Notes: a model not told the origin generated them from the sequence alone. Numbered from the stretch's first letter, positions 1 through 12,912 are shown. The stretch is DNA of 64,000 nt from Sesamum alatum (GCA_034509735.1 JACGWO010000012.1:20179188-20243187); one strand, 5' to 3'. Translations and numbers: made by a program.

Positions 1-554
1 AGCTTCTTCAATAACTTTACCACAATCTGCAGCCTGTGCCCACTTAGCCTCGAACTGAAACTGAACTTTCTTCTTTCCTCTGTTTCCATCCCCTCCTAGA
101 TCCCACATAATTCGCAGCACAACATGATCTGAAAAAAGAGTCAACATATGCTCAACACTAGTATTCGGAAACCGAACGTTCCATCGTGAGTTACCACAAG
201 CCCGATCAAGTCTAGCCCAAACCGTGTGTGGATGTTGTCTCTTATTACACCATGTAAAGCGACTTCCTGTGAAACCTAAATCACATAAATTCGACCTTAT
301 AAGAGCTTGCCTAAAGTCTTCGATCAACCAGCGAGGCCTCACCACACCCGTCTTTTCATGATGATCCAAAATCTCGTTGAAGTCCTCAGCACAAATCCAC
401 GGCACATCGGACTGCGTACTCAATTGAACAAGCTTCTGCCAAACCAGCCTTCTCCTACTTGTTTCCGGTTCGCCATAGAATCCTGTGAACCTCTAATTAG
501 CAGTGTGAGATTCCGAAATAACATCTACGTCAATGTGATTAATAGAAAAGGATC

Positions 555-830
555 TCAGTTGTACCGAATGTCTTTTCTCCAAAATAAAGCCAACCAACCC
601 GATTGACCTATCGACAGAACCGTAACTCCAAACATCCCTAACCTATCCCGAACACGTTCTCCTTTGCGTTTATCACATTTCGTTTCAGAGAGAAAAACCA
701 ACAAGAGGTTAACATCCCGGACCCAATCACCGAGTTTACGAATTGTCGAGATCTCCCCCCCCCCCCCCCCCCAAACCTTGACAATTCCACACAAGGACAC
801 TCATGGCGACCGGCGGGGCTGAAGACCAGC
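555..830 (-). pseudogene. LINE ORF2 endonuclease N-terminus relic
   Basis: The first strand of the apurinic endonuclease domain is recognisable as SLCGIVKVW, a decayed form of the usual WNCQGLG start, then FLSETKCDKR with the catalytic-type glutamate, then SGWLALFWRKDI. A run of C (G on the coding strand) near 752-772 falls in the glycine-rich turn and shifts the frame. The rest of the domain continues leftward through 1 in other frames. It belongs to the LINE covering 1-2605 and is not a functional gene. Confidence 0.75.
752..773 (+). repeat. poly-C tract inside LINE
   Basis: A run of about 20 C residues within the endonuclease relic. A second, similar run lies near 1886-1901 in the same element. 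Both sit where the minus-strand reading gives glycine codons, so they look like expansions of G-rich codons after the element died, or assembly-prone homopolymers. Confidence 0.8.
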
Positions 831-1925
831 CTTCGTCACAACATCAGAGCTATCCTCACTGTCTACCAGAGCACGCTTTAATGGTGGATCTCCCGTAAGC
901 AATCCCCTCTTTCGTTTCCCTCTGAGCACCCTCAATGTCCCACGCATCATACGCCCCCTGCCTCCACGACTCCCCCTCATTACTCCGCGACCCGCCTAAA
1001 AGACCACCGGAACCGCCATAAGACCCTCATCACCAACAACATGACTGTCACTACGCTCCTGCCTATGTTCCCCACCCAACACTCTCTTCTCTTCAAAAGA
1101 ATTACATTGGATTGCAGGGAGATCGAACTTACCTGTAGAATTGTCGCCCAGAATATGTCCCTCACTATGGCTGGAAAACCCCCGTAAATCTTGTGTGGAG
1201 GACCTCGAAGATAGCAAAATTCCGCCTAACCCAGAAGACTGAATAACAGTTGCAACTCGAGGAAGATGCTTACTTGGGGATTGCCTCGCATTAGGAAGAG
1301 AATCACTTTGCTGAAGAGGAGCTTGCTTTCGGGCAAGACAATTTGCAGAAGAGGAAGAAGAGGATTGCTGCTTGTTGACGTTATTCTATTCTCTATCTGC
1401 CAATGTATCTTCCTTATTCAATCGCAAGATGGTTGGGCCTGGCCCATGTGAGAAGATCTCAATTTGTTCAGTTGGGCCAACTGCACCTATAGAATTTGCC
1501 ACCCCTTTAAGCTGTTGGCCTCCTAATCTTATTCCACTAAAATCCTTAGCCCTGTCTGTCAATTCCCGATCCAAGCCTTGCAAAAGCCTCGATCCATTAT
1601 GCTCAGAACCCACTAAGCCCTGAAAGCCCAGAGACCCCTCACCGCGGCCCAAGACCCCGAGCCTAGAACCCACGTTCCCCTCTCTCCGCCGACTCTCCAT
1701 GCCACCACGAACTACTGCTCCCCTCCGCCGGAGCTTTACCAAGACGACGATCCACCTCCGGCGACTGACTCTCCCTATCACCCTCCTTCCCTGCACTACC
1801 CTCCACGCTCTCTGATATCCGGCGACCAAAATTGAAAATGGCTCCCCCTCGACGAATATTCCCTATCCACGGCCGACTTGACCTCCCCCCCCCCCCCCCC
1901 CATCCCCTCTACCCCACGAAGACGC

Positions 1926-2582
1926 CTAAACTCCACCGTCCGGGAGTAACCCCACCGATCTGGGTTCACGAAGCCAAGGACCAAATTGAGGTTCCCCACC
2001 TGTAGACGAGCTCTCCACAATGTCAATCCGCCGTTCACAAGCTCTCATAATATGTCCAAGAATCCCGCATTCATAACAAAAGTTAGGCAGTCGATCATAG
2101 GTGAAGGTAACGAAGACCTTTTCGCCGCTTGGAGACCGCATCTTTAAACCTCTTTTCAATGGTATTCGAACATCCAACGCCACTCTAATACGAACTTTAT
2201 CGCCCTAAATAAACTGAGCCTGATCAAGATTGGAATCCATGAATCATCCCAGCCTATTGCCAATAATCTCCGCAACCGACTTAGTCATTAACCAAATCTG
2301 CAAACCATGTATGAACACATAAAAGGGACACCAACTGAGATCAACCTACATCGGGTCATCACTACCATTAACAAGGTTCAAGAGGATTAAATTTCTGTCG
2401 AAAGTCCACGGACAACCGTTAATGGTTCTATCCCGATCAACTCGATGTTTAAAGATAAGCAGGAATAGTTTATCTCGCAAACATTGGACCTGCATCCCCC
2501 TAATAGGCCGGATAATATTAGCTAATGTTTCCCGGAGAACATCCAACCGAAACGGCTTAGGAGTTAAAAGTCGTCCCACCAA
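1926..2582 (-). pseudogene. LINE ORF1 relic: DUF4283 plus CCHC zinc knuckle
   Basis: Nucleic-acid-binding ORF1 of a plant LINE. The DUF4283-like part (residues from MVGRLLTPKPFRL to LNLVNGSDDPM) ends in a stop near 2343. After more in-frame stops, a second stretch resumes with RIPLKRGLKMRSPSG and the knuckle CYECGILGHIMRAC. In intact relatives these form one protein. At least three stops (near 2343, 2250 and 2205) break this copy. Confidence 0.8.
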
Positions 2583-2605
2583 TAGGCCTAGATTAACTAT
2601 ACGTA

Positions 2606-3624
2606 CGTATTAAAAAATCACTTATTAACTTGTTGTATTCCTAATTGAAAATTTTAACTTTCTGATTTTAAAGCTACCAATAAGTATATTTATTATAATT
2701 AAGGAGAAATCAAAATTCTAAAATAACATAATAGAAGCGAAATACGCGAGTCATCTAATTCTAATTTATTCTTTTACTTTAAATAAAGTATTCAATATTA
2801 TTTATATCAGTTGTGTATAGTTTGCTTGTACTTTGAATTTAAGCGACTTATGTATAATTTATTTGTTTGATTAATGTAGAACGATATATAAATCAATCCT
2901 ATCGGAAATCTTTTCATCCAGAAAACCATCAATGCTCCAATTGGTAAATATTAAAGAAATTCATCCAGTTTTGAAAAAATGTATGAGCTATAATCATATT
3001 CAAAATTATGAATTTCTATTCAAATAGATAAGATTGATATATGTAAATAAAGTCAATTTGTTATATTTTTTAAATCCAATTAATTACAGTCAAACACTGT
3101 TTAACTATATATGGCCCGTATTTAATCTCTCTTCCACAAATTAAGTGGATAATTATATGCTAATTGTAACCATATATATCTTGCTAATATATGATAATAT
3201 TTTTTTAAAATTCAAATTAGATTGAAATAGTTGACCAATTAGATTATTTTCTTTAGTCAAAATAAATCTAATTATGGTCAAACACTGTCTTGCTATATTT
3301 GATTGTTTAGATGTGTAATGGTAGGACAAATTGAATTTCCATACTTAACAAAAACATAAATAAATTGAACTAAAAACTGAAGGGGGATAATTTTATTTAA
3401 AAATAAATAAATAAAGGGGGATAAATTCTTATTCATTTTATGTTATTTTCCAAGTTTATGTCATCAAAACGTGCGAAAAAGAATTGAAACAATTTATTTT
3501 ATGATAGTAACTTTAAACTTGTTAAATATCAATTAAAGAGAAATTCGACTGACATTAACAATAAAAATTATACAAAAGATAAAGGTTGATAAAATACTAA
3601 TGACAACTAATTGGATATATATTT
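2606..3624. other. AT-rich intergenic spacer, no gene seen
   Basis: Strongly AT-rich DNA with no conserved coding stretch on either strand and no clear terminal inverted repeats. Confidence 0.6.
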
Positions 3625-4067
3625 AGTATGGATGAAAGGATTAACACTCTCAATTGGCCCTAAATTTAAGCTGATTTATTACTATTTTTGGGACTAGGTA
3701 AGTTACCTAGGTAGAATTTGGTAGGTTAAGGAAATATAATAAATATTATTTAATCAATAAATTCCTTTTAATCTAATAAAGAAATACAAAATTCAGAAAA
3801 TTCAGAATCAGTCAAAATTATTTAACTTTGGTTAAAAACCCCCTATGTAGTATGTATGAAAGGATTAACACTCTCAATTATGGCCCTAAATTTAAGCTGA
3901 TTTATTACTATTTTTGGGAATAGGTAAGTTACCTAAGTAGAATTTGGTAGGTTAAGAAAATATAATAAATATTATTTAATCAATCAATTTCTTTTAATCT
4001 AATAAAGAAATACAACATTCAGAAAATTCAAATTCAGTCAAAATTATTTAATGGTCAAAAACCCCCT
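3625..4067 (+). repeat. 224-bp tandem duplication, two copies
   Basis: Copy 1 starts at 3625 (AGTATGGATGAAAGG) and copy 2 at 3849 (AGTATGTATGAAAGG). The units stay aligned to the shared end AAAAACCCCCT at about 3847 and 4067. They differ by a few substitutions and short indels, so the duplication is moderately old. No coding potential is seen. Confidence 0.9.
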
Positions 4068-4104
4068 TCAAATATAGATAATAATATATTAGTGCTCAAA
4101 TAAT

Positions 4105-4690
4105 TGAAGGATAAATTATAATGATTTCTCTTGAGGTTGGCATAATTATGTATATCCCTCATTGTATATGAAATTGCAAATGCCCACTTGAATTTAAGTA
4201 ATCTTTGGATCAAGGTATGAAATTGTTAACTTTACGAGTAAATTACGACAAGCTCTTTTGAGATTTTGTATAATTACAAATCCTCACTCGTTGTATGAAA
4301 AATTATCAATATTCTCTTATTCTAACGGTCGTCTAACAACTAGTTCAATCTGTTAGTTTCCGTTAAGTTTTCATCCATTTTTAGTAGTAAATTGATAGAA
4401 ATTTCCTTGTGCTATGAATTATAATTGTACTTTTTCTATAAAAAAAAATATTAGGGACCAAGTGGATTTTTTTTTTTTTATAATTTTTCAAAATTTTTCA
4501 CCCACCTTGTCTAATTCTTGTTTAAAAAGAAAGAATGCAATAAGGAGAAAATTGACAATTCTAAACATCCATCCAATGATTACATAATTTCACCAAACAT
4601 AAAAAATTATTTGAATTTTTCAAATAATAAAATGGTATTCACAATTGAATAAAATTTGATACTAAAAAAATAAGTACCAAAAAATTGAAT
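4105..4690. mobile_element. degenerate GGGTAAATTAC-family MITE, with partial second arm
   Basis: Around 4108-4200 and again at 4233-4400 the DNA resembles the left arm of the GGGTAAATTAC MITE family seen elsewhere in this window: GAGTAAATTACGACAAGC, TATAATTACAAATCCTCACTCG, then a TAACGGTCGTCTAACAACTA core. The right arm is badly decayed (CAAATAATAAAATGGTATTC near 4620). No target duplication could be defined, so the ends are approximate. Confidence 0.5.
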
Positions 4691-5848
4691 GACATATATC
4701 CTATTCATTTCAAATATTTGGATACCATAGGATATTTAAAGAAGAAAATAAATCGAAATCCTTACAATTGTTTAATATACAACTAATATAAGTGTGGCAC
4801 ATATTATGTATGTACATAATTTTTTTAAAATAAACTAAGATAAAAAAAATTTATATAAATATATTATCACATACATAATTTTTTACAATAAAATAAAAAA
4901 AATTATATAAATAGTATTGTTAATTTTTGCGGAGGTGAAAAAGTACCTAGAATATATATAAAGATAATAAGTTAATATAAATATTTTGAATTATAAAATA
5001 ATATTGACAAACAAAGATAATAAATAATGTAGGAGAAATAAAACATACATGAGGGAAAAAAACATTACAAAAAAACCCTACTAAATGGAGAAGTTAAAAA
5101 AATTAATTAATTTAAAATTTTAAAAATTAATTGCAAATCAAAATTAAGTGCGACACCAAAGAAACTCTCACTTAATAATAAAATATAAATAGATATAGAT
5201 GTATGATAAAGAATGATAATTACATTTAGATAAGTTGACAAAAATACTCTCAACACATACATATATGTATACAAATTAAAAAAATAATAAAATATGTATA
5301 CAAACATTATGCACATGTTTACATATGCATTACACTCATACTTATATATATAATTAGTAAAATAAAATGAAATAAAGCATATATAATTATATATCTTTAC
5401 ATAATATTATATCTATATTATTAAACATATCTACATAATCATATTACTAACTACATAAATATAATAGATAAAAATTTAAAATTCAATAAAATAAAAATAA
5501 AATAAGACAAAAAACGTCTATATTAAGATATTCTCAAATAAAATAAAAGAAAACAAAATACAAACCAAAATATTGAAATTTACATTTCCAAATTCTTGAT
5601 GCAACATTCCCAATTTTCATAAATATATTTCCTTTCCCGAATTTGAAATAATGTAACCAAACAAAAGAATATTCCATATCTATAATTAAATCCCCAAAAA
5701 ATAATATCATTCCCTATCAAACAAACGGCTTCTAATAAATGGACTCAGCAATTTAAATCCCCACCCATTCACACAAGAAGTAAACCAAAAAGAACAAAAA
5801 CCCAAAAAACAAACAAACAAACACATTGGACACATAGGTTCCTATAAA
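4691..5848. other. AT-rich spacer, no gene seen
   Basis: Very AT-rich DNA with many short poly-A runs. No conserved protein segment was recognised. Confidence 0.55.
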
Positions 5849-6002
5849 AAATGTAGTTCCTTTACTTTGATAATTAAGATTCAAGAACACTGTAGTCTAA
5901 ATACCATTTACCTGCTGGCATACCACAACCAAAGAAAAAAAAAACAATCTTGTGCCATCATCTTATACTCTCCCCCTCAATTCTTATTATTACCAAGAGA
6001 AA

Positions 6003-9000
6003 CTACTCAGACATATCGTCCTCCGCTCCACTGTAATTATCAGCATCTGTGTCCTGAACAATCCTACGCAGTCGTCCATCGCTACCGCTGCCGCTAGCGT
6101 CCATGCCGCCTCGTCCGATTCTTGCTCTATTGCTACCCTTTGAGGCCACATAGTCCTGATAAAGCATAAAGAAGAATCAAACATGTGCACGTTGAAGGAG
6201 TTAGTAGAATCGATGGTTGTCATCGTTTACATACCTCTTCTTCTCTCAACTCCACGGCAGATACAGTGGACCGCCGCCTTACTGTCACTCTTCTTGGCGC
6301 AGGGAAATGTTCCACCTCATCGCCTGATTTTCCCTCTCTTGCCCTCTTTTTCCTCAGGAGGAGCTTTGTTGGCAGAGGCTGCATAAAGATATGAATCAAT
6401 ACGAGCGTGCAGCTGAACTGCAGAATTTACAAAGCTGAATTAAGAAAAGAGACTAACCAAGTATTTCGCTACGTTATCAGCAAATGTCACAAGGTACGTT
6501 GCTGGATCAGCCACATTATCACCGCGGGCCTGTCGAGTGATTGACAGAACATAATATGAGACACAGCTGCAATAAACAAACTAACGAGTAATAGTAACTT
6601 GAATACACTTACATCCCAGTGGTACTCGCGGAGCCATTGGTATGAAATATCTTCATTCTCATCATACATGTCCTTCTCTATCTGCCACCATAACCAAGAA
6701 TAGATGACAATGATCTTGAGCAAAAATCAATATTTGAATGTAACAATTAAATTGAGAAAATTCTACCTCATTAACTGCAGGCACCATATATCCCAAAAAT
6801 TTATCTGCATCGGAGCTCGAGGACCCATAACTTTTCATGATGGCCTGCAAAGTAAAACGATGAATTCAAACAGCAGTACATATTCTGAATAGTACCAAAG
6901 TATTCTATGAGAATTTAGAGAACCAGCAGTTACTGAGAAACCAGGAAAGCTTGTCAAAGGGACAGACGAGGTATATACAATAGCCCTCATAGAATAGGTC
7001 AAAACTTCCCGTTACTACGAGATCAAATTCTTCATGGTCCAAAAACAATTGAAAAAGAGAAGTGCAGGAGGACTCTATAGCTCACCAGTCAAGGAGCAGA
7101 GATTGAATAAGACTAAAGACAAAATGCAAAATCTAACAAGTTTAGATAAGTTAAGCAGACATAAGATAATAATTTTGCTAGCCAATTCCAGGAAATGTGT
7201 CAGAGAATCAGTCAAGATGCCGGGAGGAGAACTTAAGTTCCCAGGTCCCAGTACCAATCGAGCAGTCAATGCTGCAAATTGAGCAAGCGTGAAATCTCTT
7301 TTCAGGACCCGCTTCTGATTGATGAAACAAAAGATGAACTGATTTAAGAATGCGGTCCCAGTGACAAAACAAGATATCAGGCAGCACAAATTGATTAATT
7401 TTAGGTTGAAATCTATTAGATCTACTTGGTAAGCCTCATTTACCAGTAAAACTACGATAAACATGAATGCCTATTTCTGGCAAGTCTAAATGCAAATTCA
7501 TAGAGCAAAAATTTCGCAAACATCAAGTATGGTTGCCAAATAGCAATTTGGGGCTTGTAAGCAGAATAACATGACAAAATAGTAGTCAGAAATATATAAA
7601 TGGAGCAAGGGAAAACAAACAAATAACTATTATACAACGGAGCAAGCAAAAGAACTGCCAAACAACATTCAAGCAGATTGCAGTGTAGTGGATAGTGTCT
7701 AAATATTACGTACTCTATTTTCATACTCATTACGCTCTGCTGCACTTAATTTTCTGTATATTTCTGAGTCAGCAGTCGGAGCACTGTCAAAACTCGCCAC
7801 CACGAACTGGTCGTCATTCCTAGAAAAACAAAAAACATGAAAGATTATGTTTAGCAAATTATGCAGCATCCGTGGAGGCAAATAGTGACTGAACCTGTAA
7901 CATAACATGGCTAGCAGTCATCGAACTCAATTTCCAGCAAGAATCTCAGTGGTGATGTCATGTGGAAAAAGTTTAAATGATTTAAAGAACAATTTCTATA
8001 ATCTGTTTACCATTCATTGGAAAAATCTGGGTTTAAACTGATCACATAAAGATCTGTAATTTTTGTTGAGATGTCAAATCTTGACAATATATGTGAAGAA
8101 TGACTAGCCTACATAAAGTACATAAGAACATAAGTGGAGCACATGGAGCAGAGGAAATGTTTGCACATGCATTTCTGTTTGCCCCCACAATGTACACCAC
8201 CTCCACGCAAGAGAGGGAGAGAGAGAGAGAGAGAGAGCCCACTGACCACTGTTTTCCACAAGGTGAACTAAAAAGTCTAAAATCATAATCAATTATTTCA
8301 ACCAGATAAAACAGGTTCTATTACTCTTTCCCACACTCTCACATGGACTTATTACTTCATGCTACACTCCTGCATGGACAGAAAGTAGCCTAAAAATGCT
8401 TCTTGATAGTACAGAAAGAGGCAATGAAGAGAGACTGTACCTATCAAAATCAGGAAGGAGGGGAATAATCCTTCTTGGTTGCAGTTCGCGATTGACTGAA
8501 TGAACAGGCTTGGACTTGCATGCCTCAAATGAAGTCGCAATGTCCTGAATTTTCCTTTCCCTGAGAACAAAACTCAATTCAGCTGACAGTCGAAGACCTC
8601 AACTGTAAATTCTTCTGCTATGAACAGCAAAAATTAAAATATACATACCTACTGTTGAGATTCTCCAAAAGGTTTTTACCTCGAGACTCTCGCAACTCTT
8701 TTGCTTGTTTCTCAGTCAAAGACTACAGGTAAAATCAATTCATCAGGTTAAGCTTCCGGTAGAAGTTTCTCTAATCTTCGAGGACAAATAACTAAATGGT
8801 ACCTGCTTAGTCGAATCCATACTGATCGGAGATATGTACTGAGTTTTGACAAGCCAAGAAACACCCTTGTCCGTAGGCCTGTCCTTCTTTTTTATGCCAT
8901 CACTCTTAATTGGGGTAATAGGATCATCATCGCGCAGCAGCTCCTCGTCCTCTGGATCAAGGGGTATCCTTTCTCCCTTGGGAGGACTGAACAAGGAGAT

Positions 9001-12000
9001 TGATAAAATAACTCACATCTCAAGATAAAGGACAAAATAGAACAAGGGATCAGAGAGTTTACTTGTATACACTCAGATCAAGAAGGTCTAGTGGTATCCC
9101 AAGATCTGGTTCCACATGAAGCTGAGGCTTCCAGTTTTTCTCCAATGATGTAATTTTATACTTGCAGTATCTGCAAAAACTCAAATCATGTTAAGAATAG
9201 AAAACAAAATGTAACTCCAATAGATTTTCTCCCTTTTCATTTTATGATGTCATTTTTTACTGGCATTTGGAGGGTGCATCTAGAAATGATATAGTAAAAA
9301 AGGAAATAGAAGACCAAATACTCTGGTCATTTGCTACTTCAGACTTTCATTTTTATCTCAAAAGATGTACTTTCCCAAGTTATATGGTCACTGATTGCTA
9401 TAGTTAGAACTGAACCTTGGTGACACATCAAGCTATTGTGTAAGCAAGTCAACAATTACCTTCAAATTGAATATTAAACTGCAGTAATTTCAAAATAAGT
9501 TATGTCATAAAAATTTCAAAACTAATTCAATTTTGGGTGAAATAAAAAGAAAAAAGCTCAGAAAAGTTGGACACAGCATTCCAAATATTTAAATTAGTTG
9601 TCCTTCCAGGACCTTTGTCCAAAATATTGTAGTTTCTTGTGCTTCAATATGTTTCAAAGTTAGATAGGTTCAATTTCCTTATTATTCAATGAAGAAGAAA
9701 GATTACCAACAGGATGCAGAGCAAAATCAATAACGATAAAGATATAGGTGAAATAAGTGGCATAACGTTTATCACAACCAGCACTAAACGTCAGTATTAA
9801 GAAGTATTATTACCCAAAAGTGGCACAAAAAAAGAATAAATAAATTCACCCCAAAACAAGGTTTCATACCGGTCTGGGTCTCTGTTCAGAGTTAAAAGCT
9901 TAATCTTTGCAGATGGATCAGGGAGTTCATTGCGGAACCTATAGAAAAAGCATAAACTTACAAGTGAGTGTTCTGCTTAAAATAAAGAGAGAAAAGAAAT
10001 GTGCCTTGTACAGATAAGTTTTAAGAACCTTTTAATCATAAAATAGCTGCACAAAAAATAAACGCAATAGATACTGCAGAGTGGAAAAGAGTTGTCACTC
10101 CTTTGAACCAGATCCCAGTCTTTACTATAAAGTAGCACATACAAATATAGAGAAGTACTAAAGAGCCAAACCAAGGCATCAATTCAAGCGCCCTTCTCAC
10201 AAATCAGATGATAAATCCTCATACCAAATAATTGAAAATTAGAATATTTAATCAACTTCGCACATCAGTATCAATAAAAGATAAAAATCTAGTGCATATC
10301 AGATAAATAAACAAGAGATGTAAAAAAACCTTCGTTGCTACCAACAATTGCACAAGATAATTGTTTGCCTACTGGGCATGATAAGACATATAAGAATCAT
10401 CAATCGCGGGGCATTTCTCAAGATTTTTAGGGTCAAGATCTAGCATATCTTTAGCCTAAAAGAAGGGAAATCAAAAGATTTAAAATAATAAATTTACCTC
10501 ATTTGTCCACGAAACATGATTAAGACTTGAAACTTGGCCGGCTGTTAAGCCACAAGGTTCAGGGAGGGGATAGAGGGATAGGGTTACAGATGAAGGAGGG
10601 GAGTCGCGAAGAACCAACAATTGAAGATGGGGGGTGCGCAAATGGAGAGGAGATTTGGGGGAAAATTGAGAAAAAGAGGGGGCCACAACTTGTGTAAATA
10701 AACACAGGGATATAAGTGTCAACGAAAATATAATGTGAAAAGGGAAACTGTCGATTTTCCTAAAATGAAAAGGGTAAAGAAGCAAAAAAGAAAAAACTAA
10801 GTCGTTTGGGCTTTCAATTGAACTAAAACATCGTTTCTAAACCCCAAAGGTTTAACTTGAATTCAGCCACTGATAAGGGTAAGCTTAATTTACAGACAAC
10901 AGAGGCAACATATTTTAAAAGTTGTGTGTTGTCATTTCCACTCCATGTATCAGCACATGCCGAAATGCTAAACCACCCAATTCACGCTAATAAGGAAGGC
11001 AAAGAGCGATAAGATTTTTAAATTCAAACATTAAAAACATTACTAGCCGATATAAAGCAAATGGTGCCTTAAATGCACTAAAGGCATACCGTTTTACAAT
11101 GAAACACCAAATTCAAACTTAATATATGCATGCATATCACAATTACTGACATCCATAAAAGGTGGTCACCGAAACCAAATGTCATCATGCGACTAACAAG
11201 ATATAATTGGATAGTTGCCAATTCAAATCAATTGCTGCTCAATAACATGTAATGTCTACATCTAGAGAACTAAAGATCTGAAGCGGTATTGTTGCCAATC
11301 CTTTTCATCAAAATCCTGCATTGATTTCTCATAACAATTTAACGCCTCAATAGTTTACCAAATAAATAAGCCAAATTATAATAAGTGAATGGCAGCACCA
11401 AATGAACAGCTCAGATATACTCACTTCAATTTGCAGAGGAATGTTGTCGGCTTTTTCAATCTGTTTTCGATTCGGTCACCACTTAGTAATGGAGTACTCC
11501 TTCTATCACCCATATGTGATCCACTAATGGACCCGTGGCCCTTGGCTCCAGAGGCCAACATTTGGGTCTTTTGTAGAACTTTATTCTGGGACTCCCTCAA
11601 ATGCTGCTTGAGTTTCTCCTCTTGCTTCTGCTTTTCATACTCCCTTTTCTTTCTTATCCTCCTTTCTTCCTCTGTCTCAACCCTACCCGAATGTCCATGC
11701 CCACTCGATTTCTTACCACTCAACGGCAACGGAGGCTTCTGATCTTTTCTAACTGAAGCCCCAGGATTGGGTTGCCTACTATCCCTGCTCACGCCTGCAG
11801 GAGGTCCAGCAGAAGGCAAAGGTGGGGGTGATACGGGTTGCGATGGTGGGGGTGGCGGAGGAGGTGATGAAGGAGGCGGTGGTGGAGGTGGTGGCTGCAA
11901 AGGTGGAGGCTGATTAAACTGAGAATACTGAGATGATGGGTAGTACATTGGAGGGGCTGGGGCCGGCTGCGGGGGCGGAGGTGGAGGAGGGTAAGAAGAA

Positions 12001-12347
12001 GATTCTGGCGGCGGAGGTGGGGGCGGAGGCTGATAGGGAAATGGCTGCTGTTGAGGTGGCGGTGGAAGCGGATTTCTCGCCGGAGGGTTAAAATGCTGCT
12101 GTTGCGAAGCCGAGGATCCATAGCCTGAAACTGGATAATTGGAGCTAGGGTTTGTTTGGGAAAAGTTCTGATTGTAGTTTGAACCCTCGTTGCCGCTGTA
12201 AGGACCCCAATTCTGCGAATACTGATTGCTGCCACGTGATGGCTGTGGTGGTGCCGGAGGCTGCAAAGGATTTTGATTTGGCGGAGGTGGCGGCGGCGGA
12301 GCAAATGTTGACTGCGGCGGCGGATGGAATGGCCTGTATGAAGCCAT
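6003..12347 (-). CDS. ELF7: PAF1 homolog ELF7/VIP2, Paf1 complex subunit (12 coding exons, 699 aa)
   Basis: Subunit of the nuclear Paf1 complex, which travels with RNA polymerase II and supports H2B ubiquitination and H3K4/K36 methylation; in Arabidopsis loss causes early flowering through low FLC. Coding exons read on the minus strand: 12347-11425, 9938-9870, 9170-9063, 8986-8803, 8722-8649, 8560-8441, 7819-7714, 6844-6767, 6681-6613, 6529-6458, 6378-6235, 6155-6003. They total 2100 nt with frame kept at every GT-AG junction. Residues 1-210 are a proline-rich tail. Residues about 233-252 are charged (ETEEERRIRKKREYEKQKQ). The PAF1 domain starts near 292 (RLKKPTTFLCKLK) and includes NELPDPSAK, LGIPLDLLDLSVYNPP, EDEELLRDDDPITPIK, DKGVSWLVKTQYIS, SFEACKSKPVH and YQWLREYHWD. 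The acidic C-terminus ends EDDMSE. ATG 12347 gives MASYRP, the family's usual start. It is longer than the Arabidopsis protein mainly in the proline tail. Confidence 0.95.
8205..8240 (+). repeat. (GA)n microsatellite in an ELF7 intron
   Basis: About 30 bp of near-perfect GA repeat within the intron between exons 6 and 7 (7820-8440). Confidence 0.85.
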
Positions 12348-12368
12348 GGATGGAGCCCTACGTACAAC

Positions 12369-12711
12369 TCTGCAGCACAAGGTACAACAACAACTTCAAT
12401 TCAATTTTATGCTTCAACAGCCAGGGTAAACAAGATTCCACTCCAATTAAACCCCCAAACAACCAATCTTCCACAATTTTATGCTTAGAGGGGAATTTAT
12501 ATGGCCATGCAAGAACAAAACCTTAGTGCTCGAAGGAGGAGAAAAATTAAAATTAACAGCGGACCGAAATCACTTGTGATTTTCGGACTCAAGAAACGAA
12601 CTCCTTGCACAAAATAGGATTGGAATTCAACTATTCAATAAGGGTTTGAAGGAGAATTAAAGAAAATCCCCAAGTAGAAACAGACAGAAAATTGAAATCT
12701 GAGTTCTTACC
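12369..12711 (-). other. probable 5'-UTR intron of ELF7
   Basis: On the minus strand a good donor (CTAGCG then GTAAGAAC) has its last exon base at 12711. A good acceptor (GTGCTGCAG) puts the next exon at 12369, only 22 bp upstream of the ATG. The inferred intron is 12370-12710. An upstream in-frame extension of the reading frame starts with TTG, not ATG, so it is not used as the start. Confidence 0.6.
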
Positions 12712-12901
12712 GCTAGGGCTTCGAAATCAACAAATCTGAATGAGAAAGGGATTCAATTCGGCACACAGAAGATGAGATCCAATTCCCAAATTTCCCAATG
12801 GGGAAAACAGGGGCTTGAATTGAAAACCCCAAACTCAAATTCAAATTCAAATTCAAGAAACCCTTACACTTGACAAATCCCACTCAAGAATTGAACGTTT
12901 C

Positions 12902-12912
12902 CTTTATATGAT
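12902..12912 (-). promoter_or_regulatory. candidate TATA box of ELF7
   Basis: The minus strand reads TCATATAAAGG here, about 30 bp upstream of a plausible transcript start near 12875. That would give a first untranslated exon ending at 12711. A second candidate (CTTATAAACC) lies near 12985, so the choice is uncertain. Confidence 0.35.

Larger units (their letters stand above)
1..2605 (-). mobile_element. LINE (non-LTR retrotransposon), 5'-truncated, continues past left edge
   Basis: Read on the minus strand this is a degenerate plant L1-type LINE. At 2582-2346 lies a DUF4283-like segment (VGRLLTPKPFRLDVLRETL). At 2183-1926 comes a zf-CCHC_4-like knuckle (CYECGILGHIMRAC). A poor, arginine- and glycine-rich linker follows. 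From about 830 to 1 there is an endonuclease/exonuclease/phosphatase domain with FLSETKCDKRKGERVRDRLG, NWRFTGFYGEP, DFNEIL, LGFTGSRFTWCNKR and FSDH, spread over several frames. Stops and frameshifts show the copy is dead. Homology ends abruptly near 2605, inside the usual start of ORF1, as expected of a 5'-truncated copy. Reverse transcriptase should lie beyond position 1. The family assignment is firm; the exact right end is approximate. Confidence 0.85.

Noticed and set aside
8042..8292. Three ORFs over the GA microsatellite
   Set aside because: Leu/Ser or Arg/Glu repeats from the microsatellite inside an ELF7 intron.
10455..10785. Possible nested gene in the first ELF7 intron (minus-strand frame with an apparent donor at 10497 and acceptor at 10456)
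   Set aside because: The intron would be only 42 bp, below the usual plant minimum. The protein text matches nothing I know, and an ATG-initiated reading meets a stop at once.
12348..12380. Longer N-terminus for ELF7 starting at 12380
   Set aside because: The codon there is TTG, and a good acceptor at 12369 places it in an intron. MASYRP at 12347 is the normal family start.
11789..12526. Other long frames (192 and 124 codons) over ELF7 exon 1
   Set aside because: Shadows of the proline-rich coding exon.
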